DNA of 64,000 nucleotides. Origin: Nonomuraea aurantiaca. Lineage in GTDB: Bacteria; Actinomycetota; Actinomycetes; Streptosporangiales; Streptosporangiaceae. Each line of letters starts with the position of its first letter. Positions within the stretch are counted from its first letter, which is position 1. The notes beneath the pieces were generated by a model that searched no databases, had not been told where the DNA came from, and worked only from the letters and a program-made list of their open reading frames with translations. The stretch is taken from positions 172,602-236,601 of the forward strand of contig NZ_JAIWNB010000015.1 of NCBI RefSeq assembly GCF_020215705.1, in the 5' to 3' direction. This document shows positions 40,141 to 49,255 of this stretch, piece by piece. Both the position numbers and the translations under genes were made by a program.

Positions 40141-41460
40141 GTGGCAGTGTCCTCGAGCAACCCTTCGACCAACCCGGCCAAGCGCACGTACGTGCTGGAC
40201 ACCTCAGTACTGCTAGCCGACCCGGCCGCCATGACCCGGTTCGCGGAGCACGACGTGGTCCTCCCGATCGTGGTCATCACCGAACTGGAGGGCAAGCGAC
40301 ACCACCCCGAACTCGGCTATTTCGCGAGGAAGGCTTTGCGCTACCTCGACGATCTCCGGGTTCAGTACGGCCGGCTGGACGAGCCGATGCCCACGGGAGA
40401 TGGCACGATCAGGGTTGAGCTCAACCACAGTGATCCATCCATCCTGCCCGTGGGGTTCCGCCTTGGCGACAATGACACCCGCATCCTGACCGTGGCGCGC
40501 TCGCTCGCCGCCGAGGGCTGCGATGTCGTGCTGGTCTCCAAGGACCTGCCCATGAGGGTCAAGGCCGCCTCGATCGGCTTGTCCGCGGAGGAATACCGCG
40601 CCGAGCTGGTGGTCGAGTCGGGCTGGACCGGGATGGCTGAGGTCCAGGTGACCACGGAGGACGTGGGAACGCTCTTCGAGCACGGCACGGCGGATCTGGA
40701 GGAGGCCAGAGACCTGCCGACGCACACGGGCCTGCGGATGCTGTCGGCCAAGGGCTCGGCCCTCGGCCGCGTGCTGCCGGACAAGTCGGTGCGTCTGGTG
40801 CGCGGCGACCGGGAGGTGTTCGGCCTGCACGGCCGCTCCGCGGAGCAGCGCATCGCGCTCGACCTGCTGATGGACCCGGAGATCGGGATCGTCTCGCTGG
40901 GCGGGCGCGCGGGCACCGGCAAGTCGGCGCTGGCACTCTGCGCGGGCCTGGAGGCCGTGCTGGAGCGCCGCCAGCACCGCAAGGTGGTCGTCTTCCGCCC
41001 CCTGTACGCCGTGGGCGGCCAGGAGCTCGGCTACCTGCCCGGCTCCGAGGGCGAGAAGATGGGCCCGTGGGCCCAGGCGGTCTTCGACACCCTGGGCGCG
41101 GTCAGCTCTCCCGAGGTGATCGAGGAGGTGCTCGACCGCGGCATGCTGGAGGTGCTGCCGCTCACGCACATCCGCGGCCGGTCGCTGCACGACGCGTTCG
41201 TGATCGTGGACGAGGCGCAGTCGCTGGAGCGCGGGGTGCTGCTGACCGTGCTGAGCAGGATCGGCGCCAACTCCCGGGTGGTGCTCACCCACGACATCGC
41301 GCAGCGTGACAACCTGCGGGTCGGCCGGCACGACGGCGTGGTGGCGGTGGTGGAGAAGCTGAAGGGCCACCCGCTGTTCGCGCACGTCACGCTGACCAGG
41401 TCGGAGCGCTCGCCGATCGCCGCACTGGTGACCGAGATGCTGGAGGACATCACGCTGTAG
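40141..41460 (+). CDS. phoH2: PIN-PhoH protein (PhoH2)
   Basis: A 439-aa fusion. The N-terminal PIN RNase domain (about 15-150; YVLDTSVLLADP, VVITELEGKRHH, LGDNDTRILTVA) is joined to a C-terminal PhoH-type helicase/ATPase (Walker A GRAGTGKSALAL, Walker B DAFVIVDEAQSLERG). PhoH2 proteins are reported as sequence-specific RNA helicase-RNases. In mycobacteria a small phoAT gene precedes it; I see no convincing equivalent in the 207-bp leader. GTG 40141 follows GGGGGAGAAC. The stop abuts the stop of the convergent lipoprotein gene. Confidence 0.92.
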   Translation: MAVSSSNPSTNPAKRTYVLDTSVLLADPAAMTRFAEHDVVLPIVVITELEGKRHHPELGYFARKALRYLDDLRVQYGRLDEPMPTGDGTIRVELNHSDPSILPVGFRLGDNDTRILTVARSLAAEGCDVVLVSKDLPMRVKAASIGLSAEEYRAELVVESGWTGMAEVQVTTEDVGTLFEHGTADLEEARDLPTHTGLRMLSAKGSALGRVLPDKSVRLVRGDREVFGLHGRSAEQRIALDLLMDPEIGIVSLGGRAGTGKSALALCAGLEAVLERRQHRKVVVFRPLYAVGGQELGYLPGSEGEKMGPWAQAVFDTLGAVSSPEVIEEVLDRGMLEVLPLTHIRGRSLHDAFVIVDEAQSLERGVLLTVLSRIGANSRVVLTHDIAQRDNLRVGRHDGVVAVVEKLKGHPLFAHVTLTRSERSPIAALVTEMLEDITL

Positions 41461-41973
41461 TCACTTCAGGTCGCCGCAGATGAACCGTCCCTCCGTCTTG
41501 GAGGGGCGGTCGTCCGGGTACTGGTGGACGATCTTGACCTGCTCGAACGCGGCGTCCTGCTGGGCCGTACAGACGATCTGGGCCTTGGCCAGCCTGCTGA
41601 GCGTGCCCTCACCCCTGACGAAGACGGTCAGCGTCGAGGTGCGCGGCAGCTGGATCTCGTCGCGCTGGATGGGGTTCAGCGAGTCCTCGATGCGCTCGAA
41701 GGTGAAGCCGCGCAGGGCGGTGTCGCGGTCGCCGAGCGGCATCCCGGAGGCGTCGAACAGGGCGGTGAGCAGGCTGCTGACCGTCTCGGAGTCGACGTCG
41801 GCGGGCTCCAGCGTCAGCTTGCCGTTCTTGATCAGGTAGATGGTCTTCGAAGGCGGCGGCACCTCGATGACCGGCGGCGCGGCTCGTTCCTCGACGTCCG
41901 TGGGGGAGATGCCGCAGGCGGCCACCGCCAGGAGGGCGAGGAGCGCGGCAGCGAAGGCGCGACGCTCAGCCAT
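41461..41973 (-). CDS. GerMN-like lipoprotein of the AfsQ locus
   Basis: A 170-aa lipoprotein with lipobox AVAAC, then a GerMN/spore-type domain (TIYLIKNGKLTLEP, VSSLLTALFDASG, TLTVFVRGEGTLSRLAKAQIVCTAQQ). ATG 41973 overlaps the kinase stop by eight bases, so it is third in the response regulator-kinase-lipoprotein operon. This matches the lipoprotein after afsQ2 in Streptomyces (SCO4905, as I recall). It may modulate the kinase sensor at the cell surface (inference). Confidence 0.85.
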   Translation of the reverse strand: MAERRAFAAALLALLAVAACGISPTDVEERAAPPVIEVPPPSKTIYLIKNGKLTLEPADVDSETVSSLLTALFDASGMPLGDRDTALRGFTFERIEDSLNPIQRDEIQLPRTSTLTVFVRGEGTLSRLAKAQIVCTAQQDAAFEQVKIVHQYPDDRPSKTEGRFICGDLK

Positions 41974-43378
41974 GGGGCAGCCAGACCGTGAAGAGCGTGC
42001 CCGGCTCCTGCCGGCGCACCGAGATGGTGCCGCCGTGCAGGTGTACGTTGGCCCGCGCGATGGCCAGGCCGAGACCGCTGCCCTGGCTGCGCGCCCGGCC
42101 CGCGCCGGCCTTGAAGAAGCGGTCGAACACATGCGGCATCGCCTCGGCCGGGATGCCCTTGCCGTGGTCGCGTACCTTGACCTCCAGCCCGTTCTTCGTG
42201 GCCCTGGCGTTGACCACCACGGGGGGCAGTCCGTGCTTGAGCGCGTTGCCGACAAGGTTGGCCACGATGACGTCGAACCTCCTCGGGTCGAGGTTGACCG
42301 TCAGGATGCGGGAGGTGTGCACCTCCACCTGCTCGCTCCAGCCGCGTACCTCCAGGCAGTCGTGAACGGCGTCGGACACGTTGACCGGCTCCAGGTTGAG
42401 CGTCGCCGTGCCCGCGTCGAAGCGGCTGATCTCGATGAGGTGCTCGACCAGGCCGCGTAGCCGCTCGATCTCCCGCAGCACCAGCCGTACCGCCTCAGCG
42501 GGCGCGCTGGGCAGCCGCTCGGCCTCCTCGGAGAGCATGTCGGCCACGGCGGTCATCGCGGTGAGCGGGGTGCGCAGCTCGTGCGAGACGTCGGCGACGA
42601 AGCGGCGCGACAGCGCCTCCAGCGAGCGCAGCTCCGACACGCTGAGCTCCAGCGCCGCCGCCGCGTCGTTGAACCTGGAGGTGAGCTCGGCCAGCTCGTC
42701 CTGACCGTGCACGGGCAGGCGCGTGTCCAGGCGGCCCTGACCGAGCGCCTGCGCGGCGGCGCTGAGCCGCCTGACGGGCAGCAGCACCTGCCTGGCCGAC
42801 AGCAGGGCCACGACCAGGGCGATCAGCAGGATGACCGCGCCGCCCTGGGTGAGCGTGCCCCTGAGCGTGGCCAGCTGGCGCTCGTCGTCGCGCAGCGGGA
42901 AGAACACGAAGGCCCGCAGGCCGGTGGCCTCGGGGCCGGCGTCGGTGCTGCGGTAGACCTCGGCGCCGACGATGAGCCAGAGCTCGTCGTGGATGAGGGT
43001 GCGCTGGGTGACGACGTTCCGCTTGGCGCGGCCGTACAGCTCGTTGGGCACGTCGTTCATGTTCAGCGGGCCCTCGGCGTAGGCCAGGTTCTTGTACTCG
43101 ACGACGACGCTGCGGCCGGGGCCGTTGAGGGACTGGGCGACGTTCTCCAGGTTCTTGGTGGTGGGCGGGGCCTCGCCCTGCCGGAGCGTGCCGACCGGGA
43201 AGGTGATGCGGCCCAGCTCCCTGGTCACCAGGTCGATCGAGGTGTCCTCGGCCCGTTTGATGAGCGCCGACTTGGCCAGCTCGAAGCCGATGGTGGCGAC
43301 GAGGAAGGAGGCGGTGACGGCGACCAGGGTGAACGTGATGACCAGGCGCGCGCGTAGCCCGGTGGGCAGTGGGATCAC
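41966..43378 (-). CDS. afsQ2: sensor histidine kinase, AfsQ2-like
   Basis: A 470-aa membrane kinase. Two transmembrane helices (LVITFTLVAVTASFLVATIG, AVILLIALVVALLSA) flank an extracellular sensor of about 130 residues. HAMP follows, then HisKA with FVADVSHELRTPLTAM, and HATPase with N-box NLVGNALKHG, G1 DHGKGIPAE and G2 GSGLGLAIA. GTG 43378 overlaps the regulator stop as GTGA, so translation is coupled. The symbol is by gene order and similarity of the regulator; the signal is unknown. Confidence 0.88.
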   Translation of the reverse strand: MIPLPTGLRARLVITFTLVAVTASFLVATIGFELAKSALIKRAEDTSIDLVTRELGRITFPVGTLRQGEAPPTTKNLENVAQSLNGPGRSVVVEYKNLAYAEGPLNMNDVPNELYGRAKRNVVTQRTLIHDELWLIVGAEVYRSTDAGPEATGLRAFVFFPLRDDERQLATLRGTLTQGGAVILLIALVVALLSARQVLLPVRRLSAAAQALGQGRLDTRLPVHGQDELAELTSRFNDAAAALELSVSELRSLEALSRRFVADVSHELRTPLTAMTAVADMLSEEAERLPSAPAEAVRLVLREIERLRGLVEHLIEISRFDAGTATLNLEPVNVSDAVHDCLEVRGWSEQVEVHTSRILTVNLDPRRFDVIVANLVGNALKHGLPPVVVNARATKNGLEVKVRDHGKGIPAEAMPHVFDRFFKAGAGRARSQGSGLGLAIARANVHLHGGTISVRRQEPGTLFTVWLPHG

Positions 43379-44049
43379 GGAGGGCTGAACCGGTAACCGA
43401 ACCCGCGCACGGTGTGGATGAACACCGGCTCGGCCGGTCTCGGCTCGATCTTCGCGCGTACGCGCTGCACGCAGGCGTCGACCAGGCGCGAGTCGGCCAC
43501 GTGCGTGTGGTCCCAGACGGCCCGCAGCAGGTAGCGCCGGTTGAGCACCTGGCCGGGATGCCGGACGAGCTCCAGCAGCAGCCGCAGCTCGGTCGGCGTC
43601 AGGTGGATCTCCTTGCTGGCCAGCGTGACCTTCAGCGCGCCCCGGTCGATCATGAGGTCGCCGAAGGAGATCCGGTCGGAGGCGGCGGACTCGGCCCGGC
43701 GCAGGATGGCGCGGATGCGGGCGTCCAGGACCCGGGGTTCGACCGGTTTGACCACGTAGTCGTCGGCGCCGGCCTCCAGCCCGACCACCACGTCCAGGTC
43801 GTCGCCGCGCGCGGTGAGCAGGATGACCGGGAGCTGGTCGAGCCGGCGGATGCGCCGGCACACCTCGACCCCGTCCATGCCGGGCAGCATGACGTCGAGG
43901 ATCGCGATCTCGGGCCGGCGGGACCTGACATGGTCGAGGGCTTCCTCGCCGGTGCCGTACGACGTGACGGAGTGCCCCTGCCGGGTCAGCGCCAGCTCTA
44001 GAGCCGTGCGGACGGAGGGGTCGTCTTCGACGAGGAGGATGCCAGCCAC
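43375..44049 (-). CDS. afsQ1: OmpR-family response regulator, AfsQ1-like
   Basis: A 224-aa regulator. The receiver domain has acidic pocket VEDD, phosphoacceptor Asp in AILDVMLPGMDG, Thr in LLTARGDD and Lys in VVKPVEP. The winged-helix output contains LTPTELRLLLELVRHPGQVL and DSRLVDACVQRVRAKIE. The segments agree closely with AfsQ1 of Streptomyces, a regulator of antibiotic production and nitrogen response. GTG 44049 gives the standard start. Its promoter region is shared with the divergent transglycosylase gene. Confidence 0.88.
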   Translation of the reverse strand: MAGILLVEDDPSVRTALELALTRQGHSVTSYGTGEEALDHVRSRRPEIAILDVMLPGMDGVEVCRRIRRLDQLPVILLTARGDDLDVVVGLEAGADDYVVKPVEPRVLDARIRAILRRAESAASDRISFGDLMIDRGALKVTLASKEIHLTPTELRLLLELVRHPGQVLNRRYLLRAVWDHTHVADSRLVDACVQRVRAKIEPRPAEPVFIHTVRGFGYRFSPP

Positions 44050-44087
44050 GCGGACATTATTCTTCCCAGCTGCGACTATCTGCGTTC

Positions 44088-44105
44088 TGTCATGAAACTG
44101 TGACA
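44088..44105. promoter_or_regulatory. candidate response-regulator site
   Basis: GTCAT-N6-GTGAC (44089-44104) is one base off the AfsQ1 direct repeat GTNAC-N6-GTNAC reported in Streptomyces. It is nested in TGTCA-N8-TGACA (44088-44105). It lies 39 bp upstream of the afsQ1 start, fitting autoregulation. Confidence 0.35.
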
Positions 44106-44154
44106 TGGCGCGCACAAGACCCAAAACAACTCCAGGCACGCTAGAAACGGCCCT

Positions 44155-44180
44155 CCCTTCGGTGACGGGCGCCCGAAGGG
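44155..44180. terminator. hairpin in the afsQ1 / transglycosylase divergent region
   Basis: CCCTTCGG (44155-44162) pairs with CCGAAGGG (44173-44180) around a 10-nt loop. As it lies between divergent genes it may insulate promoters or be part of a 5' leader rather than a terminator. Confidence 0.4.
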
Positions 44181-44192
44181 CGGGCCGGATGA

Positions 44193-44208
44193 TGTGATGA
44201 AAATCACA
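44193..44208. promoter_or_regulatory. perfect Crp-type site
   Basis: TGTGA-TGAAAA-TCACA is a perfect match to the Crp/GlxR consensus TGTGA-N6-TCACA. It lies 108 bp before the transglycosylase start and 144 bp before afsQ1. Actinobacterial Crp proteins are known to bind this motif, including upstream of cell-wall hydrolase (rpf) genes. Confidence 0.65.
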
Positions 44209-44315
44209 CCGCTGGTAAATCTGCGCGCCAACCAGCCGGTTAGGCAATGTGACACCAATCGGATATCCCGTTTCGGTTGCGAACCACCCCCCATGACAGG
44301 GCAAGCTCATGGGTC

Positions 44316-45035
44316 GTGAGCCCTGGTCCGCAGTTGAGTGAGCGCCCCGCGCCGGAAACCCCCCGCTCGGCACGTCGACCGGCCCGTTCGTCCTCGCGGA
44401 CAGCAAAGCGCGTGGTGGTCATCGGGTTGTCCGTCGTGGTCGTCTGTGGCGGCGGTGCCTTCGTCGCCTACCGAGCGATCCAGAACGCCAACACGCCGCC
44501 GACGCCGATCTCCGCGGAGGACTTCGGCCGGATCGCCAGCGGCGACCTCTACGCGCCCGACCCCAACAGCGACGCGCTCAAGGAGGCGGGGGTCAAGGCC
44601 TACCAGGCGCGCAAGCTCAGGGAGAGCCGCCAGGGCGGCAAGTCCGACCTCGACTGGGTCGAGGTCAAGAAGAAGGGGCCGGGCGGCGACGGGTTCCCGC
44701 CCGCCAACTTCCCGCCGGGCAGCAACCCCTCGCCGGGCAGCAACAAGGCCGTCGCCAAGCAGATGCTGGCCGGGGCCGGCTTCGGCGCCGACCAGTGGGG
44801 CTGCCTGGAGCGGCTCTGGCAGAAGGAGAGCGGCTGGAACGAGCGGGCCATGAACCGCTACTCCGGCGCCTACGGCATCCCGCAGTCCCTGCCCGGCAGC
44901 AAGATGGCCAGCGCGGGCGGCGACTGGCAGACCAACGCGGCCACGCAGATCAAGTGGGGTCTCGGCTATATCAAGGGCCGCTACGGCACGCCCTGCGGCG
45001 CCTGGGGGCACTCGCAGGCGAGCGGGTGGTACTAG
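44316..45035 (+). CDS. membrane-anchored transglycosylase-like protein
   Basis: A 239-aa protein. It has a basic cytoplasmic N-terminus, one transmembrane helix (VVVIGLSVVVVCGGGAFVAY), a Pro/Gly linker (about 135-155) and a C-terminal SLT-like lysozyme-fold domain with the catalytic Glu in LERLWQKESGWNERAMN and the family motif YGIPQSLPGSKMASAG. It probably cleaves peptidoglycan. Start GTG 44316; TTG 44277 is an in-frame alternative. A perfect Crp site upstream suggests cAMP-linked control. Confidence 0.85.
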   Translation: MSPGPQLSERPAPETPRSARRPARSSSRTAKRVVVIGLSVVVVCGGGAFVAYRAIQNANTPPTPISAEDFGRIASGDLYAPDPNSDALKEAGVKAYQARKLRESRQGGKSDLDWVEVKKKGPGGDGFPPANFPPGSNPSPGSNKAVAKQMLAGAGFGADQWGCLERLWQKESGWNERAMNRYSGAYGIPQSLPGSKMASAGGDWQTNAATQIKWGLGYIKGRYGTPCGAWGHSQASGWY

Positions 45036-45136
45036 CCAACACCCACAGACCAGCGGATGGTATTAACGCGCCATCTTTTCATCTGCAATCGGCAAGCCAC
45101 CGCGCCCCTTGAGATAGGTCGGCGCACGCTGACCAC

Positions 45137-47134
45137 ATGGGTGTGAAGGTCAGTGTGATCGTTAATGTCCACAACCCGGGAAGCCGCGCCGACGCGTGCA
45201 TCCGCTCCGTCCTGGAGCAGAGCATGCCCGCGGACGACTATGAAGTGATCTTCGTGGACGACGGTTCCATGGACGGGATCGCGGAGCGGCTCGACACGGT
45301 CGCCGCGGTCCGCAGGAACGTCCGGGTGCTGCACCTGCCACACACCGGCTCGCCGATGCGGGGACGCAACGTCGGCATGGCCGCCGCCAAGGGCGACTAC
45401 ATCTACCTGATGGACCAGGGCGACCGGCTGGAGCGCGGCGCCCTGCTCAGCATGTACGACCGGGCCGTGGAGACCGACGCCGACGTGCTGGTCGGCCGCC
45501 TGGTGCGGGACGTGGGGCCGCCGGTGACCGCGTTCGTGCGCAGCCGGGGGCGCGCCGACATCCTGCGCGACCGGCTGCTCAGCCTGCTCACCCCGCACAA
45601 GCTCTACCGCCGCGCCTTCCTGGAGGAGCACGAGCTGGGCTTCGCCGTGCCCGGCGGGCAGGTGGCCGAGCAGGCGTTCGCCGTACGGGCCTACCTGCAG
45701 GCCAAGGTCGTCGCCGTGCTGGCCGATCAGATCTGCTGCCACATCGGCGAGCGCGAGGAGGTCGTGGAGGACCCGCGCACCACCGTGGCCGAGCTGCGGA
45801 TCCTGCTCGCCGACATCGACGCCTACGTGAGCGACGTGCGTCAGCGCGACCGCATGTACGGCCACTGGTTCCGCACCACCGTGCTCAAGCCGTTGCTGAG
45901 CAGCCGGTTCTTCGCCTCGTCCGTGGACCGGGGCATGCACTTCAGGTTGATCAGGCAGCTTGTGCTCGACAGCTTCCCCGAGCGCCTCGACCGCTATCTC
46001 CCGGTCCAGCTGCGGGCCGTGGCCACCTTCATCCGTACGGGACGGCTGGACCAGCTCGTCGTCCTGGCCAACTCCTCCGGCCGGGCCGGGCTGCGGGCGG
46101 ACCTGAGCGAAGTCCGCTGGGACGCGCAGGTGCTGGTGCTCGGCCTGTCCGTGGAGGTCCTGGGCGGTGACGGGTGGCCCACCAGATTCCGTACGGACGG
46201 CGAGCGGCTGCTCTGGCAGCCGCCCCGGTCGGTCGACGCCAGGCTGCTGCCCGACAGCCTCCTGGACGTCACCGCCGCCATCGAACGGGCCCGCATCGAG
46301 GTGTACGTACGCCACAGCGAGACGAGCGTCATCCACTACCTGCCGGTCGCCTACCGGGTCGAACGCGTCCAGGACGGGCGCCGCCACGTCCGGGTGCGGA
46401 TCGTCGGCGAGGCCAGGGTCGACGTGACGGCGGCGGCGCACGGCGAGCCGCTCAAGGCAGGCCAGTGGGAGGTCCACGTCCGCATGTTCGGCGGCGCGCA
46501 CCAGGCCAGGAGCCGGGTCCGACGGCCGGACGGCCCGCTGAACTGCCTCGGCGTGCTCGCCCAGCGGCCCAGGATGCGCTTGGTGGTGCCCTGCTGGAGC
46601 GACGCCGGCGAGCTCGGGCTGGCCGTCGAGCCGCGCTCGTTCTCTGAGTCGATCGCGCTGGTGTCGCCCGGCGTGATCATCAGGCGGCAGGAGGGGCACC
46701 TGTACGTCGTGCTGCCCGTGCCCTACGTGCCGCCGAGCGGCGGTCCCGCGCTGGAGCTGGTGCTGCGCAACACCGCGCGGCGGCCACGCGAGGTGAGCGC
46801 GCCCGCGCTGGTCGAGCCGGGAGTGCCGGGCAAGATCGCCGGCCAGCTGGTGGCCAAGGTGCCGGTCAAGCGGATGATGCCGGGAAAGGACAGCCTCGGC
46901 CCCGGGGCCTGGCTCTCCTCGCTACGTACCGCCGACGACGAGATCGGCCTGCGGTTCGGGCTGGAGGTGCGCAGGGGCAGGATCGAGGTGCGGCCGTCGG
47001 CCGCCGTGGACCCCGAGCGGCGCTCGGCGATGGGCACGGACACGCTGCTGCACCGGATCGGCCGCCGCCTGCCCGGCGCGCGGCACATCGTCCGGCTGGC
47101 GCGCGCGGGCAGGCATCGCTACCTCAGGGACTGA
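45137..47134 (+). CDS. glycosyltransferase family 2 with C-terminal extension
   Basis: A 665-aa protein. The GT-A domain occupies about 1-220 (VSVIVNVHNPG, VIFVDDGSMDG, GRNVGMAAAKGDYIYLMDQGD in the DxD position). This is followed by about 440 residues of beta-rich sequence without transmembrane segments, resembling polymer-binding C-terminal regions of teichoic-acid glycosyltransferases. The substrate is unknown; wall polymer glycosylation is the best guess. The end overlaps the convergent hydrolase gene by 11 bp. Confidence 0.85.
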   Translation: MGVKVSVIVNVHNPGSRADACIRSVLEQSMPADDYEVIFVDDGSMDGIAERLDTVAAVRRNVRVLHLPHTGSPMRGRNVGMAAAKGDYIYLMDQGDRLERGALLSMYDRAVETDADVLVGRLVRDVGPPVTAFVRSRGRADILRDRLLSLLTPHKLYRRAFLEEHELGFAVPGGQVAEQAFAVRAYLQAKVVAVLADQICCHIGEREEVVEDPRTTVAELRILLADIDAYVSDVRQRDRMYGHWFRTTVLKPLLSSRFFASSVDRGMHFRLIRQLVLDSFPERLDRYLPVQLRAVATFIRTGRLDQLVVLANSSGRAGLRADLSEVRWDAQVLVLGLSVEVLGGDGWPTRFRTDGERLLWQPPRSVDARLLPDSLLDVTAAIERARIEVYVRHSETSVIHYLPVAYRVERVQDGRRHVRVRIVGEARVDVTAAAHGEPLKAGQWEVHVRMFGGAHQARSRVRRPDGPLNCLGVLAQRPRMRLVVPCWSDAGELGLAVEPRSFSESIALVSPGVIIRRQEGHLYVVLPVPYVPPSGGPALELVLRNTARRPREVSAPALVEPGVPGKIAGQLVAKVPVKRMMPGKDSLGPGAWLSSLRTADDEIGLRFGLEVRRGRIEVRPSAAVDPERRSAMGTDTLLHRIGRRLPGARHIVRLARAGRHRYLRD

Positions 47135-48260
47135 CCCAGCCCTCCAGCTCGGTGAAGGAGTCCCTGAAGACCAGCAGCATCGGCTTCAGCTTGTCGGGAT
47201 AGACGTCCACCAGGCTGTCGAGGTGATTGCCGCCCTCGACCCGGTGATAGCGGAACGGCCGGTGCGGGCCGACCATCTTGGCGTAGACGTCGGAATCACG
47301 CGAGATCGGCAGCAGCGAGTCGAGCGTGCCGTGGATGGTGATGAGCGGCTTGGTGATCCGGCCGGTCAGCGCGATCCTGGCGACGGCCGCGTACGGCTTG
47401 CGCGCGTCGTAGTCGTAGTCAGCCGGGGCGCCCTCGTAGGAGGGGTCGAGCTCCTTCTGGTAGAGCCGCTGGGTGAGCTCCCAGTAGTACTGCCGGTGGA
47501 AGGGCCACAGGAACTCCGAGCCCGGGGCGAAGCCGGCCTGCTCCGGGGACCCCTTCAGCGCCTGGGGCAGGAAGTCGAGCAGGTTGTCGCCCTTGACCCG
47601 CCAGAGCGTGCCCTCCCAGTCGACGCCGCCGTCGTAGAGCCGGCCGCGGTTCTCCAGCTGCCAGCGGACGAGGTAGCCGCCGTTGGAGATGCCGGCCATG
47701 AACGTGCGCCGGGGCGGGCGGCCGTACCGCTGCCTGACGACGGCCTTGGCGGCGACCGTGAGCTGGGTGACGCGCTCGTTCCACTCGGCGATCGCGTCTC
47801 CCGGGCGGCGGCCGTCGGCGTAGAACTCCAGGCCGGTGTTGCCCTTGTCCGTGGCGGCGAAGGCGTAGCCCTTCGACAGGACCCAGTCGGAGATCGTGAA
47901 GTCGTTGGCGTACTGCTCCCTGTTGCCCGGGGTGCCGGTGACGACCAGGCCGCCGTTCCAGCTCTCGGGGAGCCTGATGACGAACTGGGAGTCGTGGTTC
48001 CAGCCGTGGTTGGTGTTGGTGGCCGAGGTGTCGGGGAAGTAGCCGTCGATCTGGACGCCGGGGACGCCGGTGGGGTTGACGGTGGCCGCCGAGTGCAGCC
48101 CGGCCCAGTCGGCCGGGTCGGTGTGGCCCGTCTCGACGGTGCCCGCCGTGGTCAGGTCATCGAGCCGGGCGCTGATCGTGTGCTCGGCGCCCGGCACCGT
48201 GATGCCGCTTTGGGCGGGTGTCAGCAGGGCGGCCACCAGGGTCAACGCGACGAACATCAT
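47124..48260 (-). CDS. secreted alpha/beta hydrolase, 3-hydroxybutyrate-oligomer-hydrolase or tannase-like
   Basis: A 378-aa protein with a signal peptide (MMFVALTLVAALLTPAQS). The hydrolase fold has the nucleophile in MAGISNGGYLVRW, VVTGTPGNREQY as oxyanion region, TIHGTLDSLLP (acid) and VEGGNHLDSL (His). It resembles tannase/feruloyl-esterase and short 3HB-oligomer hydrolases. Its operon, with a 3-hydroxybutyrate dehydrogenase nearby, favours the latter (inference). ATG 48260 overlaps the previous stop (ATGATG/TGA). Confidence 0.75.
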   Translation of the reverse strand: MMFVALTLVAALLTPAQSGITVPGAEHTISARLDDLTTAGTVETGHTDPADWAGLHSAATVNPTGVPGVQIDGYFPDTSATNTNHGWNHDSQFVIRLPESWNGGLVVTGTPGNREQYANDFTISDWVLSKGYAFAATDKGNTGLEFYADGRRPGDAIAEWNERVTQLTVAAKAVVRQRYGRPPRRTFMAGISNGGYLVRWQLENRGRLYDGGVDWEGTLWRVKGDNLLDFLPQALKGSPEQAGFAPGSEFLWPFHRQYYWELTQRLYQKELDPSYEGAPADYDYDARKPYAAVARIALTGRITKPLITIHGTLDSLLPISRDSDVYAKMVGPHRPFRYHRVEGGNHLDSLVDVYPDKLKPMLLVFRDSFTELEGWVSP

Positions 48261-49255
48261 GCCTCCGCGAGATGGTCGGCCAGCAGGCGCTGGAAGTCGG
48301 CGGGACGCTCCAGGTGGGGGCTGTGGCCGCACTCCGCCAGCACGGCCTCCCGGTAACGGCCGTAGCGGTCGAGCACGGCCCTGGTCTGGGTCACCATGGG
48401 CTGCGCGGTGGTGCCGGGCGAGCCGGGCACCACGCCCAGCCGGCCGAGGTGGGCCAGGTCGAACAGCGAGGTGTCGGAGACGATCACGTCGTCGGCGCCC
48501 CTGATCCACAGGATGGGCGGCTTGGGGTCGATCTCGTGCAGGTCGTCGAGCCGGAAATGGGTGGGGGCCAGGGCGTTGAGCACGCCGCGCTTGCCCGGCG
48601 CGACGCCCGGCCACTGCGCCGAGCCGGCGGGGTCGCCCGGGTAATTGGCCTCGCCGACGTGGGTGGTGAGCATGGCGCGGACGTAGAAGTCCTCGTCGGG
48701 GACCGGGTTCTTCACGTACGTGCTCCGGAACACCGAGCGAGGGGACGTGGGGGATTCGTCCGACATGTCGCCCGCCTTGAGGCGGGACACGAAGTCGGGG
48801 TTGGCGGCCCCGGCCCCCGCTCCGGTGCCGTCCGCGTGGGTGAGCCGGCCGTCCGCGCCCTCCGTGCCGCCGTAACCGTACGGCGAGACGGGGTTGACCA
48901 GCGTCACGCTCCTGACCATGCCGGGGCGGTCGCGCAGCAGCCGCAGGACGATGCCGCCGCCCATGCTCCAGCCGACCAGGTGGACCCGCTCCAGGCCCAG
49001 CCGCTCGATCAGCTCGATCAGGTCGTCGGAGTAGTCGCGCAGGCCCCGCGTGGCGTCCACCGGCTCGGCGTCGGTCTCGCCGAACCCGCGCAGGTCCACC
49101 GCGAGCGGCCGGTACGCCTCGGGCACCGCGGCCATGGTGTCCCGCCAGAACGCGCTGGAGGAGACGTTGCCGTGCACGAACAGCACGGGCTCGCCGCTCT
49201 CCCTGCCCGCCACGGTCAGGACGTGCTGGGTGAGCCGCGGGGTGGTGACCTTCAC
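48257..49255 (-). CDS. cytoplasmic alpha/beta hydrolase
   Basis: A 332-aa hydrolase with LFVHGNVSSSAFW (oxyanion HGN), nucleophile VGWSMGGGIVLRL, DLRGFGETDAEP, acid near ILWIRGADDVIVSD and His in LAECGHSPHLERP. No signal peptide. It is between the transporter and the secreted hydrolase, with 4-bp overlaps on both sides (GTGA and ATGA), so the three are co-translated. It probably cleaves imported ester oligomers to monomers (inference). Confidence 0.85.
   Translation of the reverse strand: MKVTTPRLTQHVLTVAGRESGEPVLFVHGNVSSSAFWRDTMAAVPEAYRPLAVDLRGFGETDAEPVDATRGLRDYSDDLIELIERLGLERVHLVGWSMGGGIVLRLLRDRPGMVRSVTLVNPVSPYGYGGTEGADGRLTHADGTGAGAGAANPDFVSRLKAGDMSDESPTSPRSVFRSTYVKNPVPDEDFYVRAMLTTHVGEANYPGDPAGSAQWPGVAPGKRGVLNALAPTHFRLDDLHEIDPKPPILWIRGADDVIVSDTSLFDLAHLGRLGVVPGSPGTTAQPMVTQTRAVLDRYGRYREAVLAECGHSPHLERPADFQRLLADHLAEA

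Noticed and set aside
39963..40216. Possible phoAT-like antitoxin gene overlapping phoH2
   Set aside because: The frame begins inside a perfect terminator hairpin, encodes an Arg/Pro/Gly-rich sequence and shows no antitoxin pattern.
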